Under the pieces are notes generated by a model that worked only from the letters and a program-made list of their open reading frames with translations, made no database searches and was not told the DNA's origin. Positions 7,883 through 13,754 of a DNA stretch of 14,942 bases are shown one piece after another. How positions within the stretch are numbered: the stretch's first letter is position 1; every line of letters starts with the position of its first letter. The DNA is taken from positions 1-14,942 of the forward strand of contig CAYLYP010000078.1 of the NCBI GenBank assembly GCA_964387795.1, in the 5' to 3' direction. Both the position numbers and the translations under genes were made by a program. Source of the stretch: CAYLYP01 sp964387795 (GTDB taxonomy: Bacteria > Bacteroidota > Bacteroidia > Bacteroidales > UBA7960).

Positions 7883-8931
7883 TTACAAATCCCTGATCTC
7901 CCCTTCCGATAATCCTGTTTCCCGGATGATATCGCTTATGGGTTCACCATATTTTTTNNNNNNNNNNNNNNNNNNNNNNNNNNNNNNNNNNNNNNNNNNN
8001 NNNNNNNNNNNNNNNNNNNNNNNNNNNNNNNNNNNNNNNNNNNNNNNNNNNNNNNNNCACCATATTTTTTCATCCTGGCTGCCAGCTTAAGCATCGCTTC
8101 CCGCTCACGATGCTTGGCCTCTTCTTTTTGTTTTCGCTCCTCTTCTTTTTGTTTTCGTTCTTCTTCAATAAGGGGCAGGTATTTCTTTTCGGCTTTCATT
8201 TCCCCTTCAAGAATAGCGGTTTCAAATACATTTTCATTGACACGCCTGTTTTTAATAAACTGGTCGTAAGATTCCTTATCTGAGGGGGACAACTGATCAC
8301 GGAGGAGGCGTTCCCTTGCTTCAGCTAAGCCTTTTGCCCTGAACTCGTTTTTTATCTCACTGTTCTTCAGGAAATATATCCACTCATCAAGGCTGTCTTT
8401 CGCATAATCATTAAAGTTGTTTACCTTCAGGATATAGTAGGTGCAAAAAATATCGGATACCTGGTTTACAGGATATATCTTTTTCTGGGCATTGTTCAAT
8501 TGCAACAGGCTATGGGTGTGCAGGCCATGGAATTCTGTCTGTCCCATATACACATAATCATCCCCTTGCCCAAGATTGAAATATACAATGTTGACCGAAT
8601 AAATCTTTTTAATTTTCCCATAGTCATCGCCTTCATACAGGTATTCGGTGGTTAGCTTGGCCTGCCCGTAATTCATACGATGGAAATAATCGTTCTCGTT
8701 TTCATTCTGGACTTCAATCAGCACCAGTTCTTCCTTTGAGTTTTTTACAAGGATATCTATCCTGTTGTATTTATCGTGCTCGCTGTCCTTATTGCCCTCG
8801 CTCTCCAGTATTTCGGTTATATGTATGTCCTCCTTGAGCAATACAGACAGGAAGCCTTCCAATATTACATAGTTGGCCTTATTGCGGAGCAGGCGTTTCA
8901 TTGCCCAATCAAACCGGATATGCTTGCTCAT
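7883..8931 (-). CDS. Rpn-family PD-(D/E)XK nuclease/putative transposase, copy 1, interrupted by an assembly gap
   Basis: Rpn proteins (recombination-promoting nucleases, PDDEXK_2) are DNA endonucleases linked to recombination and to anti-phage defence. Candidate active-site residues are Glu25, Asp59 (in NRID) and Glu73-x-Gln75 (IEVQ). The coding frame starts at the ATG at 8931. A run of 100 N lies near the 3' end, but both flanks end in the same 13 bases (CACCATATTTTTT). If these are overlapped, the frame continues as KKYGEPISDIIRETGLS to a TAA at 7883-7885 and gives 311 residues. That equals copy 2 (297) plus a 14-residue insert, which is strong internal evidence that no real sequence is missing. 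The insert consists of two 7-residue units ERKQKEE in a charged helical region before the C-terminus. The N-terminal 256 residues are identical to copy 2. Confidence 0.85.
7958..8057. other. assembly gap of 100 N, probably an artefact of overlapping contig ends
   Basis: The run is exactly 100 N, a default scaffold gap size. Left and right flanks share the 13-base sequence CACCATATTTTTT. Collapsing it restores both the reading frame and the sequence seen in the neighbouring copy at 9046-9075. Confidence 0.9.
8121..8167 (-). repeat. 21-bp tandem coding repeat (heptad ERKQKEE x2) in nuclease copy 1
   Basis: Two 21-bp units encode the heptad Glu-Arg-Lys-Gln-Lys-Glu-Glu next to 'EEAKHRERE'. The unit is absent from copy 2, where LIEE joins directly to AKHRERE. 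The expansion adds exactly four helical turns to a coiled-coil-like stretch. Confidence 0.85.
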
Positions 8932-8948
8932 GGTATAGGGTGTTTTAA

Positions 8949-8964
8949 CAAAAATACAAAATTA
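8949..8964 (-). promoter_or_regulatory. candidate promoter -7 elements upstream of nuclease copy 1
   Basis: On the minus strand the sequence contains TAATTTTG followed directly by TATTTTTG, both exact TAnnTTTG matches, ending about 18 bases before the ATG at 8931. The same 16 bases occur before copy 2. No matching -33 element is obvious. Confidence 0.35.
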
Positions 8965-8981
8965 ACAGCATTAAAAAATTC

Positions 8982-9875
8982 TTACATATCCCTGATCTCC
9001 TCTTCCGATAATCCTGTTTCCCGGATGATATCGCTTATGGGTTCACCATATTTTTTCATCCTGGCTGCCAGCTTAAGCATCGCTTCCCGCTCACGATGTT
9101 TAGCTTCTTCAATAAGGGGCAGGTATTTCTTTTCTGCCTTCATTTCCCCTTCAAGGATAGCGGTTTCAAATACATTTTCATTGACACGCCTGTTTTTAAT
9201 AAACTGGTCGTAAGATTCCTTATCTGAGGGGGACAACTGATCACGGAGGAGGCGTTCCCTTGCTTCAGCTAAGCCTTTTGCCCTGAACTCGTTTTTTATC
9301 TCACTGTTCTTCAGGAAATATATCCACTCATCAAGGCTATCTTTCGCATAATCATTAAAGTTGTTTACCTTCAGGATATAATAGGTGCAAAAAATATCGG
9401 ATACCTGGTTTACAGGATAAATCTTTTTCTGGGCATTGTTCAATTGCAACAGGCTATGGGTATGCAGTCCATGGAATTCTGTCTGTCCCATATATACATA
9501 ATCATCCCCTTGACCCAGATTGAAATATACAATGTTGACCGAGTAAATCTTTTTAATTTTACCATAATCATCCCCTTCATACAGGTATTCGGTGGTTAGC
9601 TTGGCCTGCCCGTAATTCATACGGTGGAAATAATCGTTCTCGTTTTCATTCTGGACTTCAATCAGCACCAGTTCTTCCTTTGAGTTTTTTACAAGGATAT
9701 CTATCCTGTTGTATTTATCGTGCTCGCTGTCCTTATTGCCCTCGCTCTCCAGTATTTCGGTTATATGTATGTCCTCCTTGAGCAATACAGACAGGAAGCC
9801 TTCCAATATTACATAGTTGGCCTTATTGCGGAGCAGGCGTTTCATTGCCCAATCAAACCGGATATGCTTGCTCAT
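8982..9875 (-). CDS. Rpn-family PD-(D/E)XK nuclease/putative transposase, copy 2 (intact)
   Basis: This is a complete 297-residue relative of the E. coli Rpn proteins. The N-terminus MSKHIRFDWAMKRLL is the usual family opening. The predicted nuclease core holds Glu25, Asp59 (RID) and Glu73-Val-Gln75. A helical, charged C-terminal part from about 205 ends in 'EPISDIIRETGLSEEEIRD', a short motif common at the end of Bacteroidetes Rpn proteins. The start is the ATG at 9875. The gene is a tandem duplicate of the one at 7883-8931, and the shared block includes about 33 bases of 5' flank. Differences between copies are about 16 single-base changes over the common coding part, all silent by my comparison. 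No transposon ends are seen, so it is better called a nuclease than a mobile element. Confidence 0.9.
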   Translation of the reverse strand: MSKHIRFDWAMKRLLRNKANYVILEGFLSVLLKEDIHITEILESEGNKDSEHDKYNRIDILVKNSKEELVLIEVQNENENDYFHRMNYGQAKLTTEYLYEGDDYGKIKKIYSVNIVYFNLGQGDDYVYMGQTEFHGLHTHSLLQLNNAQKKIYPVNQVSDIFCTYYILKVNNFNDYAKDSLDEWIYFLKNSEIKNEFRAKGLAEARERLLRDQLSPSDKESYDQFIKNRRVNENVFETAILEGEMKAEKKYLPLIEEAKHREREAMLKLAARMKKYGEPISDIIRETGLSEEEIRDM

Positions 9876-9892
9876 GGTATAGGGTGTTTTAA

Positions 9893-9908
9893 CAAAAATA
9901 CAAAATTA
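9893..9908 (-). promoter_or_regulatory. candidate promoter -7 elements upstream of nuclease copy 2
   Basis: Two adjacent TAnnTTTG matches (TATTTTTG at 9900-9893 and TAATTTTG at 9908-9901) precede the ATG at 9875 by about 18 bases. They are duplicated together with the gene, so each copy could be expressed separately. The short leader is usual for this phylum. Confidence 0.35.
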
Positions 9909-9918
9909 AAGATTTCTT

Positions 9919-9950
9919 TTTGCTGATTTCCTGAACTTTATTTACTTTAG
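9919..9950 (+). promoter_or_regulatory. promoter-like TTTG-N20-TACTTTAG before RHS cassette A
   Basis: The -33-like TTTG and -7-like TACTTTAG (one mismatch to TAnnTTTG) are spaced correctly for a Bacteroidetes housekeeping promoter. The last three bases (TAG) are also an in-frame stop just before the RHS fragment, so translation cannot come from further upstream in this frame. Confidence 0.35.
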
Positions 9951-10046
9951 CCCCAACGTTCTTTGAAGGGTCACGAACACCTTGATGCCTTTGGCCTTAT
10001 CAATGCCAATGCCCGTATGTATGAGCCTTCAACTGGCCGTTTCCTC
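9919..10046 (+). repeat. 128-bp direct repeat, copy A: promoter-like segment plus RHS-core start
   Basis: The segment is 126/128 identical to 10905-11032. It contains TTTG (9919-9922), a 20-base spacer and TACTTTAG (9943-9950), then the RHS coding start at 9963. The two copies diverge abruptly after GGCCGTTTCCTC. Shared 5' sequence with different 3' ends is the signature of tip exchange by homologous recombination. Confidence 0.9.
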
Positions 10047-10100
10047 ATGAAAGTGAACTGTGGGATAATAAAGGGTGAAATTTGTGGAGCAACCCTTTAA
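9963..10100 (+). pseudogene. RHS-core fragment, cassette A, truncated and out of frame with its tip
   Basis: The frame opening with TTG at 9963 encodes KGHEHLDAFGLINANARMYE and PSTGRFL, the RHS repeat-associated core signature that precedes polymorphic toxin tips in Bacteroidetes. It then leaves the RHS consensus (no SPDP motif) and stops at 10098-10100 after 45 residues. A full RHS protein exceeds 1000 residues, so this is an orphan fragment. The likely tip continuation is in another frame (10082-10279), which suggests a frameshift or deletion near 10047-10080. No ATG or strong ribosome binding site is seen at the start. Probably non-functional as a toxin. Confidence 0.75.
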
Positions 10101-10279
10101 ATATAAATGGGACAAATACACGTGGTCAATATTTTGATTACAGAAACCCAAATCAAGTTTATCCCTTAGATGAATTAAGGCTAAGTGCTACATGGCTTGA
10201 CTTAGCAAGCTGGCTTTTATTACCAGTAGGAGGTATAATTGGGATCGGTTTAATTAACACAGGTATTTATAACAGATAA
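10082..10279 (+). pseudogene. probable C-terminal remnant of an RHS toxin tip, cassette A
   Basis: A 65-residue frame opens with TTG and overlaps the end of the RHS fragment in a different frame. It reads WSNPLNINGTNTRGQYFDYR and onward into a hydrophobic segment, 'WLLLPVGGIIGIGLINTG', ending at 10279. A TGA at 10076-10078 blocks this frame directly upstream. The position, between an RHS core and a small exported-protein gene 10 bp downstream, is that of a toxin tip. I do not recognise the toxin family. It could instead be a small independent ORF. Confidence 0.45.
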
Positions 10280-10289
10280 ATCTTAAAAT

Positions 10290-10688
10290 ATGAAACAACT
10301 GCTTATTTCAATAATTTGTTTGATGCTAATATCATCAACTTGTGAAAGGAACGAGGATTGTCATTCCTATGTTAATTTCATAAACCATTCTGAGAAAAAT
10401 GTAATTTTTGCTCTTCGTTTTATAAATATAGAAGGTAATTGCATTCTTAATGGAGAGCAAGTAATGAAAAAGGAAAGTTACGATTTTCGACCATATAATT
10501 CCTGTATTGAGGATAACTTAGATAGTAATACGCCATTGGACATCTACATAGTAGATAGTGATAAATATAACGAACCAGGTGTTTTTTATGACTGTGATTC
10601 AATTCCAATTAAAAATATAATTTTAAAGCAATATTCGTTGACTCTGGAAGATTTAGAAAATAGTGATTTTTCGCTAACTTATCCATAA
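10290..10688 (+). CDS. small exported or lipoprotein-like protein, candidate immunity protein of cassette A
   Basis: This 132-residue protein starts with MKQLLISIICLMLISSTC, a basic start and hydrophobic core followed by Cys18. The residues before Cys18 (S-S-T) are not a perfect lipobox but are similar to those of the gene at 11462. The mature part is acidic, with Cys24, Cys51, Cys72 and Cys101 and strand-like alternation. I recognise no family. The gene lies 10 bp after the toxin-tip remnant and ends in a strong terminator, which fits an immunity gene retained after its toxin decayed. This role is inferred from layout only. Confidence 0.7.
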   Translation: MKQLLISIICLMLISSTCERNEDCHSYVNFINHSEKNVIFALRFINIEGNCILNGEQVMKKESYDFRPYNSCIEDNLDSNTPLDIYIVDSDKYNEPGVFYDCDSIPIKNIILKQYSLTLEDLENSDFSLTYP

Positions 10689-10720
10689 AACAAAAGCCGT
10701 GCATCCCGGCTTTTGTTTTA
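10686..10720 (+). terminator. strong hairpin terminator after cassette A
   Basis: A perfect 14-bp stem pairs 10686-10699 (TAAAACAAAAGCCG) with 10707-10720 around a 7-base loop. The U-rich 3' arm TTTTGTTTTA completes a Rho-independent terminator. The stem begins at the stop codon of the 10290 gene. Confidence 0.85.
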
Positions 10721-10904
10721 TAATGTAGCACCCTTTCCCCGAATGAAGTCTTTACCCTCCATTTCCTTATTTTATAAAACAGATAACCAATATCCTGGGT
10801 TCCCCATGATTCCTTTTTGGCCTAAGCAATGCATTTGCTTCAGCATCCAATCAAACCCGCAGATGATTGTCTTGCAGTAATTGGCAAAAAATCAAAGATA
10901 ATCC

Positions 10905-10936
10905 TTTGCTGATTTCCTGAACTTTATTTACTTTAG
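10905..10936 (+). promoter_or_regulatory. promoter-like TTTG-N20-TACTTTAG before RHS cassette B
   Basis: Same spacing and sequence as in copy A, with one mismatch to the -7 consensus. Its conservation in both cassettes may reflect recent duplication only. Confidence 0.35.
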
Positions 10937-11032
10937 CCCCTACGTTCTTTGAAGGGGCACGAACACCTTGATGCCTTTGGCCTTATCAATGCCAATGCCC
11001 GTATGTATGAGCCTTCAACTGGCCGTTTCCTC
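10905..11032 (+). repeat. 128-bp direct repeat, copy B: promoter-like segment plus RHS-core start
   Basis: This is the partner of 9919-10046 with two base differences over 128 bp. It carries TTTG (10905-10908), a 20-base spacer and TACTTTAG (10929-10936), then the RHS start at 10949. After the repeat this copy continues with the expected RHS sequence (SPDPYVQ), so it is closer to the ancestral form than copy A. Confidence 0.9.
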
Positions 11033-11452
11033 TCACCAGACCCCTACGTCCAGTCATATGAAAACGATGGAACGCCATTTCAATATTTAGGACTTGCCGG
11101 AGGTACAGACCACTATCGTACAGCATCAGTAACACTCGGTTATAATGATTTTACAATTGGCATGTTATTATTTACTGGGCATAGAGATTATGATAAAAAC
11201 GATTACTCTGATCCTGATAATTATCCATACGGAATGGTTTCAAATCCTGAGATTAGTAAATATAATGCTGGTATTTTATATGCAGGATATGGAAATATGA
11301 GAGTAGGCTGAAACCATGATACTATCAGACATGTATTTCAAAATCAATTTGCTCATGGTATTATTCAAAAACAGCCTTGGATCCCCAGAAAGAATTGGCC
11401 AAACCAGCCATATTTTGTGTATGGAACATATAATCCTTTTACAAATTGGTAA
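10949..11452 (+). pseudogene. orphan RHS-core/toxin tip (polymorphic toxin type 23-like) broken by an in-frame TGA, cassette B
   Basis: The frame opens at TTG 10949 with KGHEHLDAFGL, then the RHS core ending SPDPYVQ at about residues 29-35, then a tip domain. A TGA at 11309-11311 (codon 121) interrupts it, but the same frame continues for 46 more codons (NHDTIRHVFQNQFAHGII and on, to NPFTNW) and stops at 11450-11452, 9 bp before the next gene. The combined tip resembles Bacteroidetes polymorphic toxin type 23 domains, where a pattern like 'RIGRNxxxIRxxFQNxFAH' spans this point. From memory the stop replaces an arginine, consistent with CGA to TGA. As it stands the product would be a 120-residue truncated protein. 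The toxin is probably inactive unless the TGA is read through or is a sequencing error. The toxin family is a recollection, not a search result. Confidence 0.7.
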
Positions 11453-11461
11453 AAACAAGAC

Positions 11462-11944
11462 ATGAAAAATTCAATAATATTTATTTTAATATTAGTTGCC
11501 CTATCAAGTGGCACATGTAGTATGGATAATTTACAAATTGAGCGTAAGAATTATTCAGGTACTAACCTAAGAATAGATGGTGTTTTTTACAACAAACCTG
11601 AGAAAGCCCATTTTTTTTTATATCGAAACGGGGTATTTTTCGATGGTGGTACTGGTTTTAATGGCTCAATTAGTGAATTAAAAGAGTTTTACTCTAACAA
11701 TGAAAACTTTAGCACCGCTTATGAATTACCTTACAGATGGGGTGTTTTTATTATTGAAAATGATGAAATATTAATCGAAAAATGGGTTTCAAGTGATGCC
11801 TTTGGAAGATATACAACTACAAAGTATAGTGGTATAATAATAAACGACACTGCTTTACTGTTAAATCACCCAATTGGTACCGATACTTTTTATTTTCAAA
11901 AATTTTCTCCTAAACCTGATAGCACGAATACTTTTATAGATTAA
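11462..11944 (+). CDS. small exported or lipoprotein-like protein, candidate immunity protein of cassette B
   Basis: This 160-residue protein begins with the hydrophobic leader MKNSIIFILILVALSSGTC. Cys19 could be lipidated, although the residues before it are not canonical. The mature part reads like a beta-rich fold (for example FFLYRNGVFFDGG and WGVFIIENDEILIEKW), a pattern seen in many small Bacteroidetes lipoproteins. I do not recognise a named family. It starts 9 bp after the toxin frame's final stop and is followed by its own terminator, the classic toxin-immunity arrangement. Unlike the toxin, this frame is intact. The leader resembles that of the 10290 protein (both end SS-x-TC with at most one extra residue), but the mature parts are unrelated by eye. 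Confidence 0.72.
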   Translation: MKNSIIFILILVALSSGTCSMDNLQIERKNYSGTNLRIDGVFYNKPEKAHFFLYRNGVFFDGGTGFNGSISELKEFYSNNENFSTAYELPYRWGVFIIENDEILIEKWVSSDAFGRYTTTKYSGIIINDTALLLNHPIGTDTFYFQKFSPKPDSTNTFID

Positions 11945-11949
11945 GTTGG

Positions 11950-11974
11950 AAAAGCTGGGCAACCCTGCTTTTTT
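11950..11974 (+). terminator. hairpin terminator after cassette B
   Basis: AAAAGCTGGG (11950-11959) pairs with CCCTGCTTTT (11963-11972) around a 3-base loop with one T-T mismatch, and a run of T follows. It lies 6 bases after the stop codon of the 11462 gene. Confidence 0.75.
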
Positions 11975-12305
11975 ATTATAATACTGTAGTATTTTTAAGT
12001 TTAATTGATAATAGCTCCATCAATTACTGAAAGGATATGTCTTTTCTCCAGTACCTTCCAATTGGAGCAAAAACACTAAATTTATTATTCATGATTATAC
12101 AAGTATAAAATAGCTACCAAACCTTTGCGGTAAAAAATCTTTAACAGCAAAGACCATTTCCCTGAACATTATTCTCCAACCGCATTCTATGGGATTTCTC
12201 AGTAGCAGGGTCAATAAACCACCTTTGGGGTTTTGATTAATGCCTTTCTATCGTTTTATTATCTTGCCCTGCTCCTTCGAAATGACGGTTCCCGCTGCAA
12301 GAGGG

Positions 12306-12358
12306 AGGGGTGGGAGGAAAGGCGGCGCAGCCGCCTTTCCTCCCACCCCTTTTTTTTT
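12306..12358 (+). terminator. 21-bp perfect hairpin with 3-base loop and T tract
   Basis: The left arm 12306-12326 pairs without mismatch to 12330-12350 around GCA, and T9 follows (12350-12358). It has terminator form, but no gene ends close upstream (the nearest stop is about 360 bp away), so it may be a mobile or extragenic hairpin element. Confidence 0.7.
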
Positions 12359-12539
12359 AAGATTGAACGGCGTCATCTCGAATCCCTTACGCTAGGGTTA
12401 TTTGAAATGGAACCTGGAAAATCAGCTGCACCGTTTATTCATAGTCCGCAGGGGTGAGAGATCCCACCGGATGCGACCGGTGATACGGGACAGGGAAACA
12501 ATTGTCAATTGAAACGAACATATTTGCGAATCAAATACA

Positions 12540-12632
12540 GTGGCTTCGGCAAGCTCCGCCACCGTAGCACCTGCAAGCTCTGGTAGGGTGACTGAGCCTG
12601 TCGAAAAAGGTGACTGAGCCTGTCGAAGTCAC
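12540..12632. repeat. cluster of REP-like palindromic elements
   Basis: A 23-base palindrome at 12540-12562 (stem GTGGC/GCCAC) and one at 12610-12632 (stem GTGAC/GTCAC) are the same element in opposite orientation, sharing 18 of 23 positions with paired changes in the stem. A third, partial copy at 12587-12605 is a 19-base direct repeat of 12609-12627. The core CTGAGCCTGTCGAA resembles extragenic repeats I recall as widespread in Bacteroidota genomes. Confidence 0.7.
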
Positions 12633-12650
12633 TTTTCTTAAATAGCAAAC

Positions 12651-12899
12651 ATGGGGTTTCATCCGACCTTAACCAACAAATTATTTACGGATGATACATT
12701 AGTTGAAGTATATCCTTTATTAAAATCCTATCATGATTTAAGCCCGGGTAAGTATATGATATATCTTTTTTATGCATTTAATGGGTGTGTCATCCAAACT
12801 CCTTCAATATCTTATTTTTGGGATGCCAATAAGCCTAAAGACAATCAGATTTTTAAGGGAGTCATCTTCTCAAATAAGGTACCGTTGATTGTAAAATAA
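12651..12899 (+). CDS. short hypothetical protein, possibly the 3' remnant of a longer gene
   Basis: The 82-residue frame starts with ATG at 12651, 19 bases after the REP-like cluster. Composition is protein-like (LVEVYPLLKSYHDLSPGKYM, then YLFYAFNG). A 'PL..Y..LSPGKY' pattern is usual in the middle or end of small beta-sandwich proteins rather than at a protein's start. There is no signal peptide. I suspect that the 5' part was lost, with the repeat cluster marking the break. No family is recognised and expression is uncertain. Confidence 0.45.
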   Translation: MGFHPTLTNKLFTDDTLVEVYPLLKSYHDLSPGKYMIYLFYAFNGCVIQTPSISYFWDANKPKDNQIFKGVIFSNKVPLIVK

Positions 12900-12940
12900 A
12901 TTGAGGGATGTGTTTATAAAATTTTTCCATCAGGATCAAG

Positions 12941-12948
12941 TATCTTTG
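12941..12948 (+). promoter_or_regulatory. candidate -7 element (TATCTTTG) for the sirtuin gene
   Basis: This is an exact TAnnTTTG match 46 bases before the ATG at 12995. The expected -33 position is T-rich but lacks a clean TTTG. It is the best promoter candidate for this gene. Confidence 0.4.
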
Positions 12949-12994
12949 TAAAGGTATTCAGGATTTGTATCAATGGATTCATAAACATAAAGCT

Positions 12995-13690
12995 ATGGGC
13001 AATAAGAAAGTTGTTGTTTTAAGTGGTGCCGGGATCAGTGCTGAGAGCGGTATCAAGACTTTTAGGGACAGTGATGGCTTATGGGAAAACCATAATGTTA
13101 ATGATGTGGCTACGCCCCAGGCCTGGAAACGCAATCCTGAGCTTGTCCAGCAGTTTTATAATGAAAGGCGGAAGCAATTAAGCGAGGTAAAGCCCAATGA
13201 TGCCCATTATGCCTTGGTGAAGCTTGAGGAGAAATACGACGTTCAGGTTATTACCCAAAATGTGGATGACCTCCATGAAAGGGCTGGTTCATCAAAGGTG
13301 CTGCACCTCCATGGGGAGCTTAAGAAAGCCAGGAGCACAAAAGACGAAAACCTGATTTATGATATTAAGGGTTGGGAGTTGAAAATGGGCGATCTTTGCG
13401 AGAAAGGTTCACAGCTACGGCCTCATATTGTATGGTTTGGGGAAGCAGTGCCAATGATCGATACCGCAGCCCTCCTGTCGTCAAAAGCCGATATCTTTAT
13501 TGTGGTAGGAACCTCTTTAAATGTTTATCCGGCAGCCGGACTTGTTGACTTTGTGGTTAAGGGAAACCCAATATACCTTATCGACCCCAATGCACATTCA
13601 TTCTACCGTTTTTCAAACCTTACCATCCTTAAGGAAAAGGCAGGCACTGCATTGCCCCAACTTGTTGAAAAGCTGCTCAAAGAAGCATGA
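12995..13690 (+). CDS. cobB: Sir2-family NAD-dependent protein deacylase (sirtuin, CobB-like)
   Basis: Sirtuins remove acyl groups from lysine using NAD+, giving nicotinamide and O-acyl-ADP-ribose, in the cytoplasm. From the ATG at 12995 the protein has 231 residues. Visible motifs are GAGIS (11-15) and the FRD loop (23-25), TQNVDDLH (87-94) for NAD binding, His106 in LHLHGEL as catalytic base, RPHIVWFGE (142-150), GTSLNVYPA (172-180) and the C-terminal 'LIDPN'. Tyr55 and Arg58 (YNER) match the Y-x-x-R pair that marks class III sirtuins able to take succinyl or malonyl groups. The zinc ribbon cysteines are missing: Cys135 is the only cysteine in the protein. The frame also opens at TTG 12965, but the ATG start puts the Rossmann motif at the usual distance from the N-terminus. 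The gene is apparently monocistronic. Confidence 0.95.
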   Translation: MGNKKVVVLSGAGISAESGIKTFRDSDGLWENHNVNDVATPQAWKRNPELVQQFYNERRKQLSEVKPNDAHYALVKLEEKYDVQVITQNVDDLHERAGSSKVLHLHGELKKARSTKDENLIYDIKGWELKMGDLCEKGSQLRPHIVWFGEAVPMIDTAALLSSKADIFIVVGTSLNVYPAAGLVDFVVKGNPIYLIDPNAHSFYRFSNLTILKEKAGTALPQLVEKLLKEA

Positions 13691-13706
13691 ACCATTAACG
13701 TTTAAT

Positions 13707-13750
13707 AAAAAAGCCTGAACGGATACTATGACATCCTTTCAGGCTTTTTT
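13707..13750. terminator. bidirectional terminator between the sirtuin and S4-domain genes
   Basis: AAAAAAGCCTGAA (13707-13719) pairs perfectly with TTCAGGCTTTTTT (13738-13750). An inner GGAT/ATCC pairing shortens the loop. A tracts on one side and T tracts on the other serve both convergent genes, which end at 13690 (plus) and 13755 (minus). Confidence 0.9.
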
Positions 13751-13754
13751 TATT

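Larger units (their letters stand above)
11975..12650. other. gene-poor intergenic region built of repeat-like elements
   Basis: No credible gene is seen. The 74-codon frame at 12233-12457 runs through a palindrome and has no protein-like composition. The region holds a long perfect hairpin (12306-12350), a small dyad CACCGG/CCGGTG (12465-12482), and three short REP-like palindromes (12540-12632). Base composition shifts between AT-rich and GC-rich blocks, consistent with accumulated extragenic repeats. Confidence 0.6.

Noticed and set aside
8982..9875. Rpn genes as an insertion sequence
   Set aside because: No terminal inverted repeats or target-site duplications are visible. The duplicated block is explained by tandem gene duplication.
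8776..9926. Plus-strand frames over the 5' ends of both nuclease genes
   Set aside because: The same antisense frame occurs in both copies because the genes are duplicates. It has no start signal or family resemblance.
11276..11458. 60-codon minus-strand frame under cassette B
   Set aside because: It is antisense to a recognisable toxin frame and has no supporting features.
12233..12457. 74-codon plus-strand frame
   Set aside because: It runs straight through the perfect palindrome at 12306-12350, has low-complexity Arg/Ser-rich content from it, and lacks a credible start context.
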